From contig NZ_JANLCM010000001.1 in assembly GCF_024979235.1 (NCBI RefSeq), positions 2,170,001-2,234,000 on the forward strand: a stretch of DNA of 64,000 nt, given 5' to 3'. The notes under the pieces were generated by a model, which was not told where the DNA came from, ran no database searches, and saw only the letters and a list, made by a program, of their open reading frames with translations. Origin of the DNA: Herbiconiux aconitum. Lineage in GTDB: Bacteria; Actinomycetota; Actinomycetes; Actinomycetales; Microbacteriaceae. Positions 45,842 to 53,996 of this stretch are shown here, one piece after another (position 1 is the first letter of the stretch; every line of letters begins with the position of its first letter). Both the position numbers and the translations under genes were made by a program.

Positions 45842-46251
45842 CCGTCTTACTCGCCGCGACGCTCGCGGCAACTACCGCGTGTTCGAAGGAACACGGAGAT
45901 ATCCCAACGCGAGACGATGTCGTCGATGGTCTGTCAGCGTCGGTCGGGGAGATGAACTCGAAGGCAGAGGAGATATGTCGAAAACTCGTCCCGGTCGATT
46001 CTGCCCACAGCGCTTTATCCGGCGCCGTCAGCAGCACACAAAGTGGAGTTGTAGGCCTGATAACCGGCTTCGACCCCTCGAATGCCGACCCCAACGTCGA
46101 TTCGATGAGGAACAGCGACATCTTCGTGGCTATTTGCATCGTGAGTGGCGATACCGTCGCGGCGGGCATCCCGAGCGGCGCTGAGTATCTTGCGATTTAC
46201 GAGACGGCGATCTCAGGCGGTGATGCCAGCGGAGAAGTCGCCTATTGGTAG
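45793..46251 (+). CDS. Small lipoprotein overlapping the RHS gene (candidate immunity protein)
   Basis: 152 residues from ATG 45793, overlapping the last 49 bases of the RHS gene in another frame. The N-terminus has four Arg residues, then a hydrophobic core and a lipoprotein cysteine in LAATLAATTACSKEHG, a relaxed lipobox (TTAC, Thr rather than Leu at -3). The mature part has a DDVVDGLSASVGEMNSKAEEICRKLV helix, a C-terminal region with a second Cys and ends in EVAYW. No family is recognised. The overlap with the variable tail of an RHS protein and the predicted outside-of-cell location fit a cognate immunity protein against an externally acting toxin, but this rests on position only. Codon use is less GC-biased than in neighbours. 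Confidence 0.6.
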   Translation: MAGNRRSSRRADQVLLTVLLAATLAATTACSKEHGDIPTRDDVVDGLSASVGEMNSKAEEICRKLVPVDSAHSALSGAVSSTQSGVVGLITGFDPSNADPNVDSMRNSDIFVAICIVSGDTVAAGIPSGAEYLAIYETAISGGDASGEVAYW

Positions 46252-46654
46252 CGGCTTCGAATACGTGCGTACGGATCGCAAAAGTGAGGGGCAGGGTAAC
46301 TCGCGTCGATTAGAACCGCGAAGTGGGTTACTTTCGCGAACTAAGCACTTAGGAGCACGCTCTACTCGCGCGACTTTCGTCATGACCAGCTCAGAGCGCA
46401 ACGAGTGGTTGGTAAGAGCAGCTTCCGACGACGTCCCGTTGGAGACAGCGCGCTCGGCCTGCCCGCCGCCCTGAGCTGCTAGCCCGTCAGATGGCGTCAC
46501 CGAAGGAGATCGAACCGGCCTACCGTGCGCTCTATCCGGCGACGCCGGATAAGAATTTCGACGCGCTGGTTTCCGCGGATCAAGGCCAACGGGGTCAGCC
46601 CACGTCCTATGGCTGGTCGTACTGCTGCCGCCCATGCTGAAAGGGAGGGAGTCG
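46252..46654 (+). other. Non-genic or degenerate stretch after the candidate immunity gene
   Basis: No convincing intact gene is seen in these 403 bases. A weak hairpin CGCGAA/TTCGCG spans 46317-46338 and could end the transcript. Two short frames look protein-like but lack ribosome sites: 46382-46474 (30 codons, starting MTSSERNEWLVRAASDD) and 46491-46640 (49 codons, with KEIEPAYRALYPATPDKNFDAL). They lie in different frames and may be pieces of one broken gene. Composition is lower in GC than the flanking housekeeping regions. Confidence 0.45.
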
Positions 46655-47185
46655 GTGGTATTCGCGCGTCGCACGAGCTTTGTGATTGCCGGAGCAGTCA
46701 TCACCACCCTCATGATCAGCATCGTCTGGATCATCGCCTGGGTTGTGGGAAGGAGGAAGCGAGCAGTCACCAGGCTCCGCGCCGACGCGTGGATCACTAA
46801 CTGCAGGAGGGAGGCTCCGACACTCGAGGCGCTCGGGCTTGTCGACGATTCAGGCCGGTTCGATGGAACGCTCGGAATCGACTACTACTTCATACTCGCC
46901 GTGGAGAACGAGAACATCGAATTCTGGTCGGGCGGCGCGAAGGAGCCTTTCTGCGCTGTCCGTCGGCCCCTTGCAGAGGTCGATCGCTTCGAAGTGGGCT
47001 CGATGCCGATTCGAGTCGGCGAATGGCCCGTCTGCGTAATCGTCTTCAAAGGTGAGTCGGAAATCCGCGTACCTGTGATGATCCTGTCGACCTGGGGCGT
47101 TCTTCCGGCCAAGGGCCCACGAATTGCTCAGGTTGTGGAGAAACTCGAGCATCGACGTCTTGAAGCGACGGGGAACGGGTCGTAA
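46655..47185 (+). CDS. Hypothetical membrane-anchored protein
   Basis: 176 residues from GTG 46655, chosen because AAGGGAGGGA sits four bases upstream; the upstream ATG 46634 lies before that ribosome site. An N-terminal uncleaved helix (SFVIAGAVITTLMISIVWIIAWVVG) is followed by RRKR, so the rest (from ~35) faces the cytoplasm. The soluble part is mixed alpha/beta: LEALGLVDDSGRFDGTLGIDYYFILAVENENIEFWSGG, PLAEVDRFEVGSMPIRVG, VCVIVFKGESEIRVPVMI. I recognise no family. Its position two genes after an RHS gene allows a role as a second immunity or accessory gene, but nothing in the sequence proves it. Confidence 0.65.
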   Translation: MVFARRTSFVIAGAVITTLMISIVWIIAWVVGRRKRAVTRLRADAWITNCRREAPTLEALGLVDDSGRFDGTLGIDYYFILAVENENIEFWSGGAKEPFCAVRRPLAEVDRFEVGSMPIRVGEWPVCVIVFKGESEIRVPVMILSTWGVLPAKGPRIAQVVEKLEHRRLEATGNGS

Positions 47186-47297
47186 AACCAATCGCGAAGC
47201 GCGACCAAGCAGCGGGCCACAAGTGGGTGGCACGAAGAGTGCAATGAGCGATTCTGGCCGCGGTGCTCAGCCATCTCCATTCAGTAAGGAGTTCGGG

Positions 47298-47705
<408 letters not shown>

Positions 47706-47876
47706 TTCGGCGAGATTACAAATCGAGATCTCTTGACGTTCCGTGGAGAAGCCCCACGACCGGCTATGCAGTTGTCCGCCATCTCGCCCTCATGCACCCG
47801 GTGAGACGGTTGCTGATCTCGAGCGTCGACGCCATACTGCGGCTGAGAGCGCGTCATGACAATTGCGCTCGAGTGA

Positions 47877-48278
47877 TTACAGGTCTGTCACCCAGAAGCT
47901 GGTCGCGACTTTGGTCCAACTACGACGTCTATCCGGGCGCTCATTGGACAGCGCGACGATCGCCCCGGTCGAGTAGCTGACGAGCCGAGGACCAGTAGCA
48001 CACGTGGCGGACGGCGCGCCGTACTGGTCGATAAGTAGAAGGCACCACGGATTCCTGGAACCCTTGAGAAGCACCGCGTAGTAGGTCGAGTTGTCTACCG
48101 TACCGAGAAGTCTGTATCCATCGTCCACAGCTTGGGGAAGAACCAAGCGAGCTACCTCCGGCGGCATATCGTCGTCGGTTGCATCGCGCCCGAACACCAT
48201 GAGTCCTTATGGGGTGCACCCTGCAAGGCCGAACGTGATCGCCAGAACTGCGACGACCACCGCAGCCGACTTTCGCAT
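47877..48278 (-). pseudogene. Lipoprotein gene interrupted by an in-frame TAA just after the lipobox
   Basis: From ATG 48278 the frame gives a textbook lipoprotein signal: MRKSAAVVV, a hydrophobic core, lipobox LAGC at codons 18-21, then Thr-Pro and a TAA stop (48207-48209, codon 24). Without any frame change it continues as Gly-Leu-Met from 48206 and stays open for 107 residues from ATG 48200 to a stop at 47877, with DMPPEVARLVLPQAVDDGYRLLGTVDNSTYYAVLLKG and two more Cys. One base change (for example CAA to TAA) would restore a 133-residue lipoprotein. The stop itself forms TAAGGA before ATG 48200, so re-initiation could yield a cytoplasmic form. No family is recognised. It lies in the accessory region behind the RHS gene. 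Confidence 0.6.
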
Positions 48279-48365
48279 TCGTCTTTTGGGATCCACGGAG
48301 TCATTTTAGCGAAAAATACTCACAAAGTGGCCTATATGAGCACACTCTGAAGCAGCGACCGCCGC

Positions 48366-48809
48366 TCAGCCCAGCGCGGGGGTGGGAGCCGACGGCGCCG
48401 GCGCAGCGGCCGGAGGCGCCGCCGACGGAGCGGCAGCCTTGACAGGCGCATCCGCCGCCGCGGACTCGCCCTCCCAGCGCTGCCCCCACGCAACAAGCGG
48501 CTGCAACGACTGCAAGAGGTCGGCGCCCCGCGGCGTCAGGGCATACCGCACCTGCACCGGCGTCGTGGCGATCACCGACCGGGTCACGAGGCCGACCCGC
48601 TCGAGCTCCTTCAGCCTCTGGGCGAGCAGCCGATCCGACAGCCCCGAGACAGACGCCACGATGTCGCTGAAGCGCGTGGCGCCCTGCGCGATGGCGAGAA
48701 GGATGCCCGAGCTCCACCGCTTGCCGACGAGTTCGACAGACGAGGTGAAGCGTCGGCACTCGGCGTCGTCGATGTGATGCCAGACAGGGGGTGGAGTGGA
48801 TGAAGTCAC
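48366..48809 (-). CDS. HxlR family transcriptional regulator
   Basis: 147 residues. The winged helix matches HxlR: CRRFTSSVELVGKRWSSGILLAIAQGATRFSDIVASVSGLSDRLLAQRLKELERVGLVTRSVIATTPVQVRYALTPRGADLLQSLQPLVAWG; the Cys near residue 18 is in the position used for redox or electrophile sensing in related proteins. After residue ~115 comes an Ala/Pro-rich tail of no known role. The gene is divergent from the flavoenzyme fusion (64 bases between), and a palindrome overlaps its own start codon, so it probably represses both itself and the oxidoreductase. Confidence 0.9.
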   Translation of the reverse strand: MTSSTPPPVWHHIDDAECRRFTSSVELVGKRWSSGILLAIAQGATRFSDIVASVSGLSDRLLAQRLKELERVGLVTRSVIATTPVQVRYALTPRGADLLQSLQPLVAWGQRWEGESAAADAPVKAAAPSAAPPAAAPAPSAPTPALG

Positions 48810-48824
48810 TTACCTAGTGTAAGT
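48808..48824. promoter_or_regulatory. Palindromic operator between the HxlR gene and the flavoenzyme fusion
   Basis: ACTTAC-CTAGT-GTAAGT has perfect 6-base arms. It overlaps the start codon of the HxlR gene (48807-48809) and lies 50 bases before the divergent fusion gene. The sequence AGTCACT also recurs at 48804 and 48822. Placement fits an autoregulated operator for the HxlR protein. Confidence 0.55.
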
Positions 48825-48873
48825 CACTAACGTGCCGTTTGGTCGCAGCGCGCGGGAGGCGCATCCTTGTCGC

Positions 48874-51201
48874 ATGGCTCACTACGGTCACCGCCTGCAG
48901 TTCGGCACCTTCATCACTCCCGTCAACTCCCCACCCACCGCCGCAATCGCCCGCGCCCAGCTGAGCGAGCGCCTCGGCTACGACCTCGTGACCTTCCAAG
49001 ACCACCCCTACCAGCCGTCGTTCCTCGACACCTGGACCCTGATGACCTGGGTCGCCGCCCAGACCGAACGAATCCACATAGCACCGAATGTGCTCAACCT
49101 TCCGCTCCGCCCACCGGCCGTCACTGCGCGCGCGGCCGCGAGCCTCGACCTGCTCTCCGGCGGCCGGTTCGACCTCGGTCTCGGCGCGGGCGGCTTCTGG
49201 GACGCCATCGATGCCATGGGCGGCCGCCGCCTCACCCCCGGTCAGGCCGTCGACGCTCTGAGCGAGGCGATCGACGTGATACGCGGCATCTGGAACGCGG
49301 GCGAACGCGCGCCCCTCCGCATCCCAGGCGACTACTACCACCTCGACGGCGCCAAGCGCGGCCCCGCGCCCGCCCACGCCGTGCCCATCTGGGTCGGCGC
49401 CTACAAGCCCCGGATGCTCCGCCTCACCGGTCGCAAAGCCGACGGCTGGCTGCCCTCCCTGGCCTACCTCCAGCCCGGAGACCTGCGCGCCGGCAACGCG
49501 GCCATTGATCAGGCGGCGACGGATGCCGGGCGAGACCCGCGCGAGATCCGTCGCCTTCTCAACATCGGCGGGCGGTTCTCCGGCCCGGCGAACGGCGGGG
49601 GAGCCGGCGGCGCGGCCGCCCCCACCGCCCCGCTCCGCGACGGCGGCCAGCTCTCCGGCCCGAGCCCCCAATGGGTCGAGCAGCTCCTCCCGCTGGTGGT
49701 GGAGGAGGGCATCGGCACCCTCATCCTGATGGGCGACGACCCCGCGACGCTGCAGCAGTTCGCCGAAGAGGTCGCACCGGCGTTGCGCGAGGCCGTCGAA
49801 CGCGAACTCGGCGTCGACAGCACGGTCGAACGCACCGTGCGCAACTCGATCGCACTCGCCAAGCGACGCGAAGGCATCGACTACGACGCCGTGCCCGACT
49901 CGCTCACCGACACCGTGATCGAACCCGGCGACCTCGACTTCCCTCGCGTGCGTTCGACCTACATGCGCGGCGGATCGCCCGGCCTCGTTTTCCGGGTCAG
50001 CACGGTCGAGCAGGTCGTGGACGCGCTGGCCTTCGCCCGCCGGCATCCGGATGCGCCACTCGCCATCCGCAGCGGAGGCCACGGCATCAGCGGCCGCTCC
50101 ACGAACGACGGCGGCATCGTGATCGACCTGTCGAAGTTGAACGAGATCGAGGTGCTCGACGAGGCGACCCGGCGCGTGCGCATCCAGCCCGGCGCCCGCT
50201 GGATGGACGTCGCCGCCGCACTCGCCGAGCATGGCTGGGCCCTCAGCTCCGGCGACTACGGGGGAGTGGGGGTCGGGGGCCTCGCGACGGCCGGCGGCAT
50301 CGGCTGGCTGGTGCGCGAACACGGGCTGACCATCGACCACCTGCGCGCCGTTGAGATCGTGCTCGCTGACGGTCGGCTGGTGCGGGCGAGCGACGACGAG
50401 AACTCCGAGCTCTTCTGGGCGGTGCGTGGAGCCGGCGCCAACGTCGGCATCGTGGTCTCGTTCGAGTTCGAGGTCGACACGGTGGGCGACGTCGGCTGGG
50501 CCCAGCTCGCCTTCGACGCGAGCGACACCGCCGGGTTTCTCGAGCGTTGGGGCTCCGCCGTCGAGAACGCGCCGCGCGACCTCACCAGTTTTCTCATCAT
50601 GGGCGGCCCGCGGCCGGGCCAGCCCGCCATCGCGCAGGTGCTCGCCGTGGTCGACTCCGACGACCCCGAGACGATCGTCGATCGCCTCCAGCCGCTCGCC
50701 GACACCGCCCCACTGGTCGACCAGTCGGTGCAGCTCCTTCCCTACTCCGCCGTGATGGCGAATGCGCAAGGCGGCGACCACGACGGGCGCGGCGAGCCGA
50801 CATCGCGATCCGGCCTGATCGACCACATCACGCCTGAGTTCGCCCAGGCGGCGACCCGGATGCTCGAAACGGGCGCGGTCTACTTCTTCCAGATCCGCTC
50901 GGTGGGCGGAGCCGTCGCCGACATCGACCCCGATGCCACGGCCTATGCGCACCGCTCAGCGAACTTCTCCGTGGTGGCGTTCGGATCGCGCCGGGAGCGC
51001 CTCGACGAGGTGTGGGACGAGCTGCTCGTGCATTTCGACGGGCTCTATCTGAGCTTCGAAACGGACCTCCGCCCGGATCGGGTGACCGATGCCTTCCCGA
51101 CCGCGACCCTCGCACGTCTTCGGGCGCTCAAGCGGCGCTACGATCCCGATCACGTGTTCCGCGACAACTTCTCGGTCGCGCAGGTGGCCGAGGTCTCGTG
51201 A
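48874..51201 (+). CDS. Fusion of luciferase-like flavin monooxygenase and BBE-type FAD-linked oxidase
   Basis: 775 residues from ATG 48874 (the frame is open to 48832 but that part holds the operator). Residues 1 to ~330 are an LLM-class F420/FMN oxidoreductase: LQFGTFITP, AERIHIAPNV-type strand, LDLLSGGRFDLGLGAGGFWDAI, PIWVGAYKPRMLRLTGRKADGWLPS. From about 355 a PCMH-type FAD-binding domain starts: FRVSTVEQVVDALAFARRH, IRSGGHGISGRSTNDGGIVIDLS with the flavin-linking His near 403, VGGLATAGGIGWLVREHGLTIDHL, and the C-terminal BBE segment RYDPDHVFRDNF. A Gly/Ala linker joins the halves. Both are flavin domains, so the pair may carry out two oxidations on one substrate. Controlled by the divergent HxlR gene. 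Confidence 0.88.
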   Translation: MAHYGHRLQFGTFITPVNSPPTAAIARAQLSERLGYDLVTFQDHPYQPSFLDTWTLMTWVAAQTERIHIAPNVLNLPLRPPAVTARAAASLDLLSGGRFDLGLGAGGFWDAIDAMGGRRLTPGQAVDALSEAIDVIRGIWNAGERAPLRIPGDYYHLDGAKRGPAPAHAVPIWVGAYKPRMLRLTGRKADGWLPSLAYLQPGDLRAGNAAIDQAATDAGRDPREIRRLLNIGGRFSGPANGGGAGGAAAPTAPLRDGGQLSGPSPQWVEQLLPLVVEEGIGTLILMGDDPATLQQFAEEVAPALREAVERELGVDSTVERTVRNSIALAKRREGIDYDAVPDSLTDTVIEPGDLDFPRVRSTYMRGGSPGLVFRVSTVEQVVDALAFARRHPDAPLAIRSGGHGISGRSTNDGGIVIDLSKLNEIEVLDEATRRVRIQPGARWMDVAAALAEHGWALSSGDYGGVGVGGLATAGGIGWLVREHGLTIDHLRAVEIVLADGRLVRASDDENSELFWAVRGAGANVGIVVSFEFEVDTVGDVGWAQLAFDASDTAGFLERWGSAVENAPRDLTSFLIMGGPRPGQPAIAQVLAVVDSDDPETIVDRLQPLADTAPLVDQSVQLLPYSAVMANAQGGDHDGRGEPTSRSGLIDHITPEFAQAATRMLETGAVYFFQIRSVGGAVADIDPDATAYAHRSANFSVVAFGSRRERLDEVWDELLVHFDGLYLSFETDLRPDRVTDAFPTATLARLRALKRRYDPDHVFRDNFSVAQVAEVS

Positions 51202-51210
51202 GCCGACCGG

Positions 51211-51468
51211 TCAGCGCAGCGGGTCGTCGCTCTCCGTGGTACGGCGCGTGATCTGCTCGCCGCTGGCCGGATCGACGCCCGTGCGCGTGGTCGAGATCGA
51301 TTGCCGCCTCCGCAGCAGCAGGACGATGCCGATGATCAGCACCAGCACCCCCGCACCCATGAGGATGTAACCGACCAGGTCGAGGTCGATCCACTCCAGT
51401 TGGATGTTCAGCGCGAACACCAGGATGGCGCCGATGACGATCAGCGCGATACCGCCTCCGATACTCAT
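51211..51468 (-). CDS. DUF6458 family small membrane protein
   Basis: 85 residues from ATG 51468, or 88 if the ATG at 51477 is used; the family usually begins MSIGGGI as here. Two hydrophobic helices (GGGIALIVIGAILVFALNI and VGYILMGAGVLVLIIGIVLLL) flank a short loop EWIDLDL, and a hydrophilic tail (RRRQSISTTRTGVDPASGEQITRRTTESDDP) follows. This is the typical DUF6458 layout, common in actinobacteria and of unknown function. It is convergent with the flavoenzyme fusion, with nine bases between stops. Confidence 0.85.
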   Translation of the reverse strand: MSIGGGIALIVIGAILVFALNIQLEWIDLDLVGYILMGAGVLVLIIGIVLLLRRRQSISTTRTGVDPASGEQITRRTTESDDPLR

Positions 51469-51528
51469 ACCGAACACCGTAGACCCGTCAGGCCGATCAC
51501 CGCAGACCCGTCGGGCCGGTTTCGCCTA

Positions 51529-52413
51529 TCAGGCCGAACGGATGCGTGCCGCGACCTCCTCGAGAACCTCTTCCGAACCAGCGTAAAGGCCGTCGCGCCG
51601 AGGCCAGTGGCTGATCACGTCGGTGAATCCCAGCTCGGCGGCCCGCCCGACCCTGTCGTCGAAGGCGGCGACACTCGACAGCGAGTACACCTCCGGGTTG
51701 TCGAGGGAGAGCACACGATCGATCGAGAGCGGATCGCGCCCGGCGGCCTCGGCCGCATCGTCGAGCCGGTGCGACAGCTCGGCCACCGACCGCCACCAGT
51801 CCTCGCCGGTCGCGCCTTCGGCACCCGTCGTCACCCAGCTCTGTCCGAAACGCGCCACGAGTGCGAGCCCCTTCGGTCCGTTCGCGGCCAGCATGAACGG
51901 CATCCGCGGCACCTGCGCCGGCGCTCCCACCATGCGGGCTTCATGCGCGGTGTACCAGTCTCCGGACGCCGAGATCCCGCCCGACCCTGCGCTCTCGAAA
52001 CGCAACAGTTCGTCGAGCATCTCCACGAACTCGGCGAAGCGTTCGTGGCGCTGCCGCGCGGTCAGCTGCTCTTGACCGAGCACGAACGCGTCGAATCCGG
52101 TGCCACCCGATCCGACGCCGAAGGTGAATCGGCCGCCCGAGATGTCGTCGAGAGTGGCCAGGTCTTTGGCGAGCGGAACCGGATGCCGGAAGTTCGGCGA
52201 GGCCACGAAGGTGCCGAGCCGGATGCGCGTCGTCGCGGTGGCGGCAGCCGTGAGCAGCGGGATGGTGGCGCACCACGGCTCATCGGCGAGCGAGCGCCAG
52301 GAGAGGTGGTCGTACGTCCAAGCGTGATCGAAGCCGAGCTCCTCGGCCAGCACCCACTTGCGGCGCGATTCGGGCCAGGGGTCTTGGGGGAGGATGACGA
52401 TTCCGTAGCGCAT
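51529..52413 (-). CDS. LLM class F420-dependent oxidoreductase
   Basis: 294 residues. Bacterial luciferase-like TIM barrel: MRYGIVILPQDPWPESRRKWVLAEELGFDHAWTYDHLSW, TTRIRLGTFVASPNFRHPVPLAKDLATLDDISGGRFTFGVGSGGTGFD, and MPFMLAANGPKGLALVARFGQSWVTTG. The pattern of nonprolyl-cis-peptide and binding residues fits deazaflavin F420 users, the usual cofactor for such actinobacterial proteins, but FMN cannot be excluded. The substrate is unknown. It is one of three LLM domains within 8 kb. The 227 bases upstream (52414-52640) contain a GCGTTC repeat. Confidence 0.88.
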   Translation of the reverse strand: MRYGIVILPQDPWPESRRKWVLAEELGFDHAWTYDHLSWRSLADEPWCATIPLLTAAATATTRIRLGTFVASPNFRHPVPLAKDLATLDDISGGRFTFGVGSGGTGFDAFVLGQEQLTARQRHERFAEFVEMLDELLRFESAGSGGISASGDWYTAHEARMVGAPAQVPRMPFMLAANGPKGLALVARFGQSWVTTGAEGATGEDWWRSVAELSHRLDDAAEAAGRDPLSIDRVLSLDNPEVYSLSSVAAFDDRVGRAAELGFTDVISHWPRRDGLYAGSEEVLEEVAARIRSA

Positions 52414-52554
52414 GGGGCCATTCTGCCTCGGGCGCCGTGCTTTGCGCGGCGTCCTCGGGCGTCGCCGGTCCCTGCCCGGCGCCGCGCGACATGTTCGCGT
52501 GCGGTCGCTGACGCGGCCGCGCGCTCACCCTGGGTCGGCCCGAAGCGGCCCGTC

Positions 52555-52590
52555 GCGTTCGCGATCGCGTTCGCGTTCGCGTTCGCGTAC
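52555..52590. repeat. GCGTTC hexanucleotide repeat in the intergenic region
   Basis: Six hexamers in a row: GCGTTC, GCGATC, then three GCGTTC, then GCGTAC. It lies upstream of the LLM oxidoreductase gene and after the MFS stop. No gene is seen in 52414-52640; GC-rich repeats fill much of it. Confidence 0.85.
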
Positions 52591-52640
52591 GGACCGTGGC
52601 GTTCGGGTGCGGCCTGGTGCGTTCGGTGCCGGGGCGATCT

Positions 52641-53996
52641 TCAGGCGCGCTTGGCGTCCGCCTCGTCCAGCGCGAAGTCCTCCTCGAGTTCCTCGTCGCG
52701 CGGGGCGACCGCGGCGAAGGAGCCCGTGAGGGTCTCGTTGCCGGCGCGACCGAAGACGAAATGCGGGCGGCGGTCGGGCCCGAGCCGCACCCGCAGCTTT
52801 CGGTGCAGCACGAGCCAGGCAGCGCCGATGAGGAACGCCACCACGCCTGCAAGTGCGGCGACCCCGAGTGCCCACCGCGGGCCGAGCGTGTTGGCGATGG
52901 CGCCCACGAGAGGCGCGCCGATCGGAGTGCCTCCCATGAAGATCGCCATGTAGAGCGCCATCACACGCCCGCGCATCATGGGGTCGGTCGTGGTCTGCAC
53001 CGTGCCGTTGGCGGTGGTCATGAGGATCTGCCCCGAGAACCCGATCAGCACGAGCGCACCCGCGAACACCCAGTAGCTCGGTGCGAGCGCCGCGGCCAGG
53101 GCGCTGACGCCGAACGCGGCGCTCGCGAGGAAAACGAGCTGCACCCGCGGCCGATCGCGACTGGCCGACACCAGCGCACCGGCGACCGATCCGATCGCCA
53201 TGATCGATGTGAGCAACCCGAACCCGGCCGAACCCTGACCGAACTCCACGGTCGCCATGGTCGAGGTGAAGATCTGGTAGTTGAAGCCGAAGGTGCCGAT
53301 CACGAACACGATGACGAAGATGATCAGCAGATCCGGCCGCCCTCGCACGTAGTGCAGACCGGCCAGTAGCTGGCCCTTCGCCCGCGGCGCCTGCTTCATC
53401 AGCTGGGCCGCTCCGATACGGATGAACTTCAGCGACACCACCACCGCCGCGAACGTGACGGCGTTGATGATGAACACCCACCCGGCACCGATCACCGCCA
53501 CCAGGAGCCCCGCGATCGCCGGCCCGATGGTGCGGGCCGCGTTGAACGCCGCCGAGTTGAGGGCGACCGCGTTCGAGACGTTCGCACCCGAGACGAGCTC
53601 GGCCACGAAGGTCTGGCGCACGGGCGCGTCGATCGCCGACGCGATGCCGAGGAGCAGGGCGAAGACGTAGACGATCCACAGCTGTGCCGTGCCCGTGAGC
53701 ACGATGATGCCGAGCGCGAGCCCCAGCGCACCCATCGCGATCTGCGTGACCATGAGGGTGTGTCGTTTGTTCAATCGGTCGGCGATGAGGCCCGACACGG
53801 GAACGAGCAACAGCTGCGGGCCGAGCTGCAACGCCACCGTGATGCCGAGTGCCGCCGCATCGTGGTTGGTGAGTTCGGTGAGCACGATCCAGTCCTGAGC
53901 CGTGCGCTGCATCCAGGTGCCGACATTCGACACGAGGGCGCCCGCGAACCAGATGCGGTAGTTGATGCTGGAGAGCGAGCGGAACATCGCGCTCAT
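52641..53996 (-). CDS. MFS transporter (DHA3-type exporter)
   Basis: 451 residues with 12 predicted membrane helices. Typical MFS drug-exporter blocks: MFRSLSSINYRIWFAGALVSNVGTWMQRTAQDWIVLTELTNHDAAALGI at the N-terminus, LIADRLNKRHTLMVTQIAMGALGL as the loop 2-3 motif, GPAIAGLLVAVIGAGWVFIINAVTF, and the second half with SIMAIGSVAGALVSASRDR. This N-terminal block is typical of the DHA3/EntS-like group. A long C-terminal cytoplasmic tail rich in acidic residues ends the protein. Its start overlaps the stop of the upstream MarR gene by four bases, so the MarR protein probably controls its export function, and the MarR ligand may be the exported compound. Confidence 0.9.
   Translation of the reverse strand: MSAMFRSLSSINYRIWFAGALVSNVGTWMQRTAQDWIVLTELTNHDAAALGITVALQLGPQLLLVPVSGLIADRLNKRHTLMVTQIAMGALGLALGIIVLTGTAQLWIVYVFALLLGIASAIDAPVRQTFVAELVSGANVSNAVALNSAAFNAARTIGPAIAGLLVAVIGAGWVFIINAVTFAAVVVSLKFIRIGAAQLMKQAPRAKGQLLAGLHYVRGRPDLLIIFVIVFVIGTFGFNYQIFTSTMATVEFGQGSAGFGLLTSIMAIGSVAGALVSASRDRPRVQLVFLASAAFGVSALAAALAPSYWVFAGALVLIGFSGQILMTTANGTVQTTTDPMMRGRVMALYMAIFMGGTPIGAPLVGAIANTLGPRWALGVAALAGVVAFLIGAAWLVLHRKLRVRLGPDRRPHFVFGRAGNETLTGSFAAVAPRDEELEEDFALDEADAKRA

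Noticed and set aside
46213..46797. 194-codon minus-strand frame across the stretch after the candidate immunity gene
   Set aside because: Overlaps the supported 46655 gene and the candidate immunity gene end; residue pattern (RESNPLRGSNRRE) is typical of noncoding high-GC frames.
48814..50952. 712-codon open frame on the minus strand
   Set aside because: Antisense to the flavoenzyme fusion and crosses the HxlR operator.
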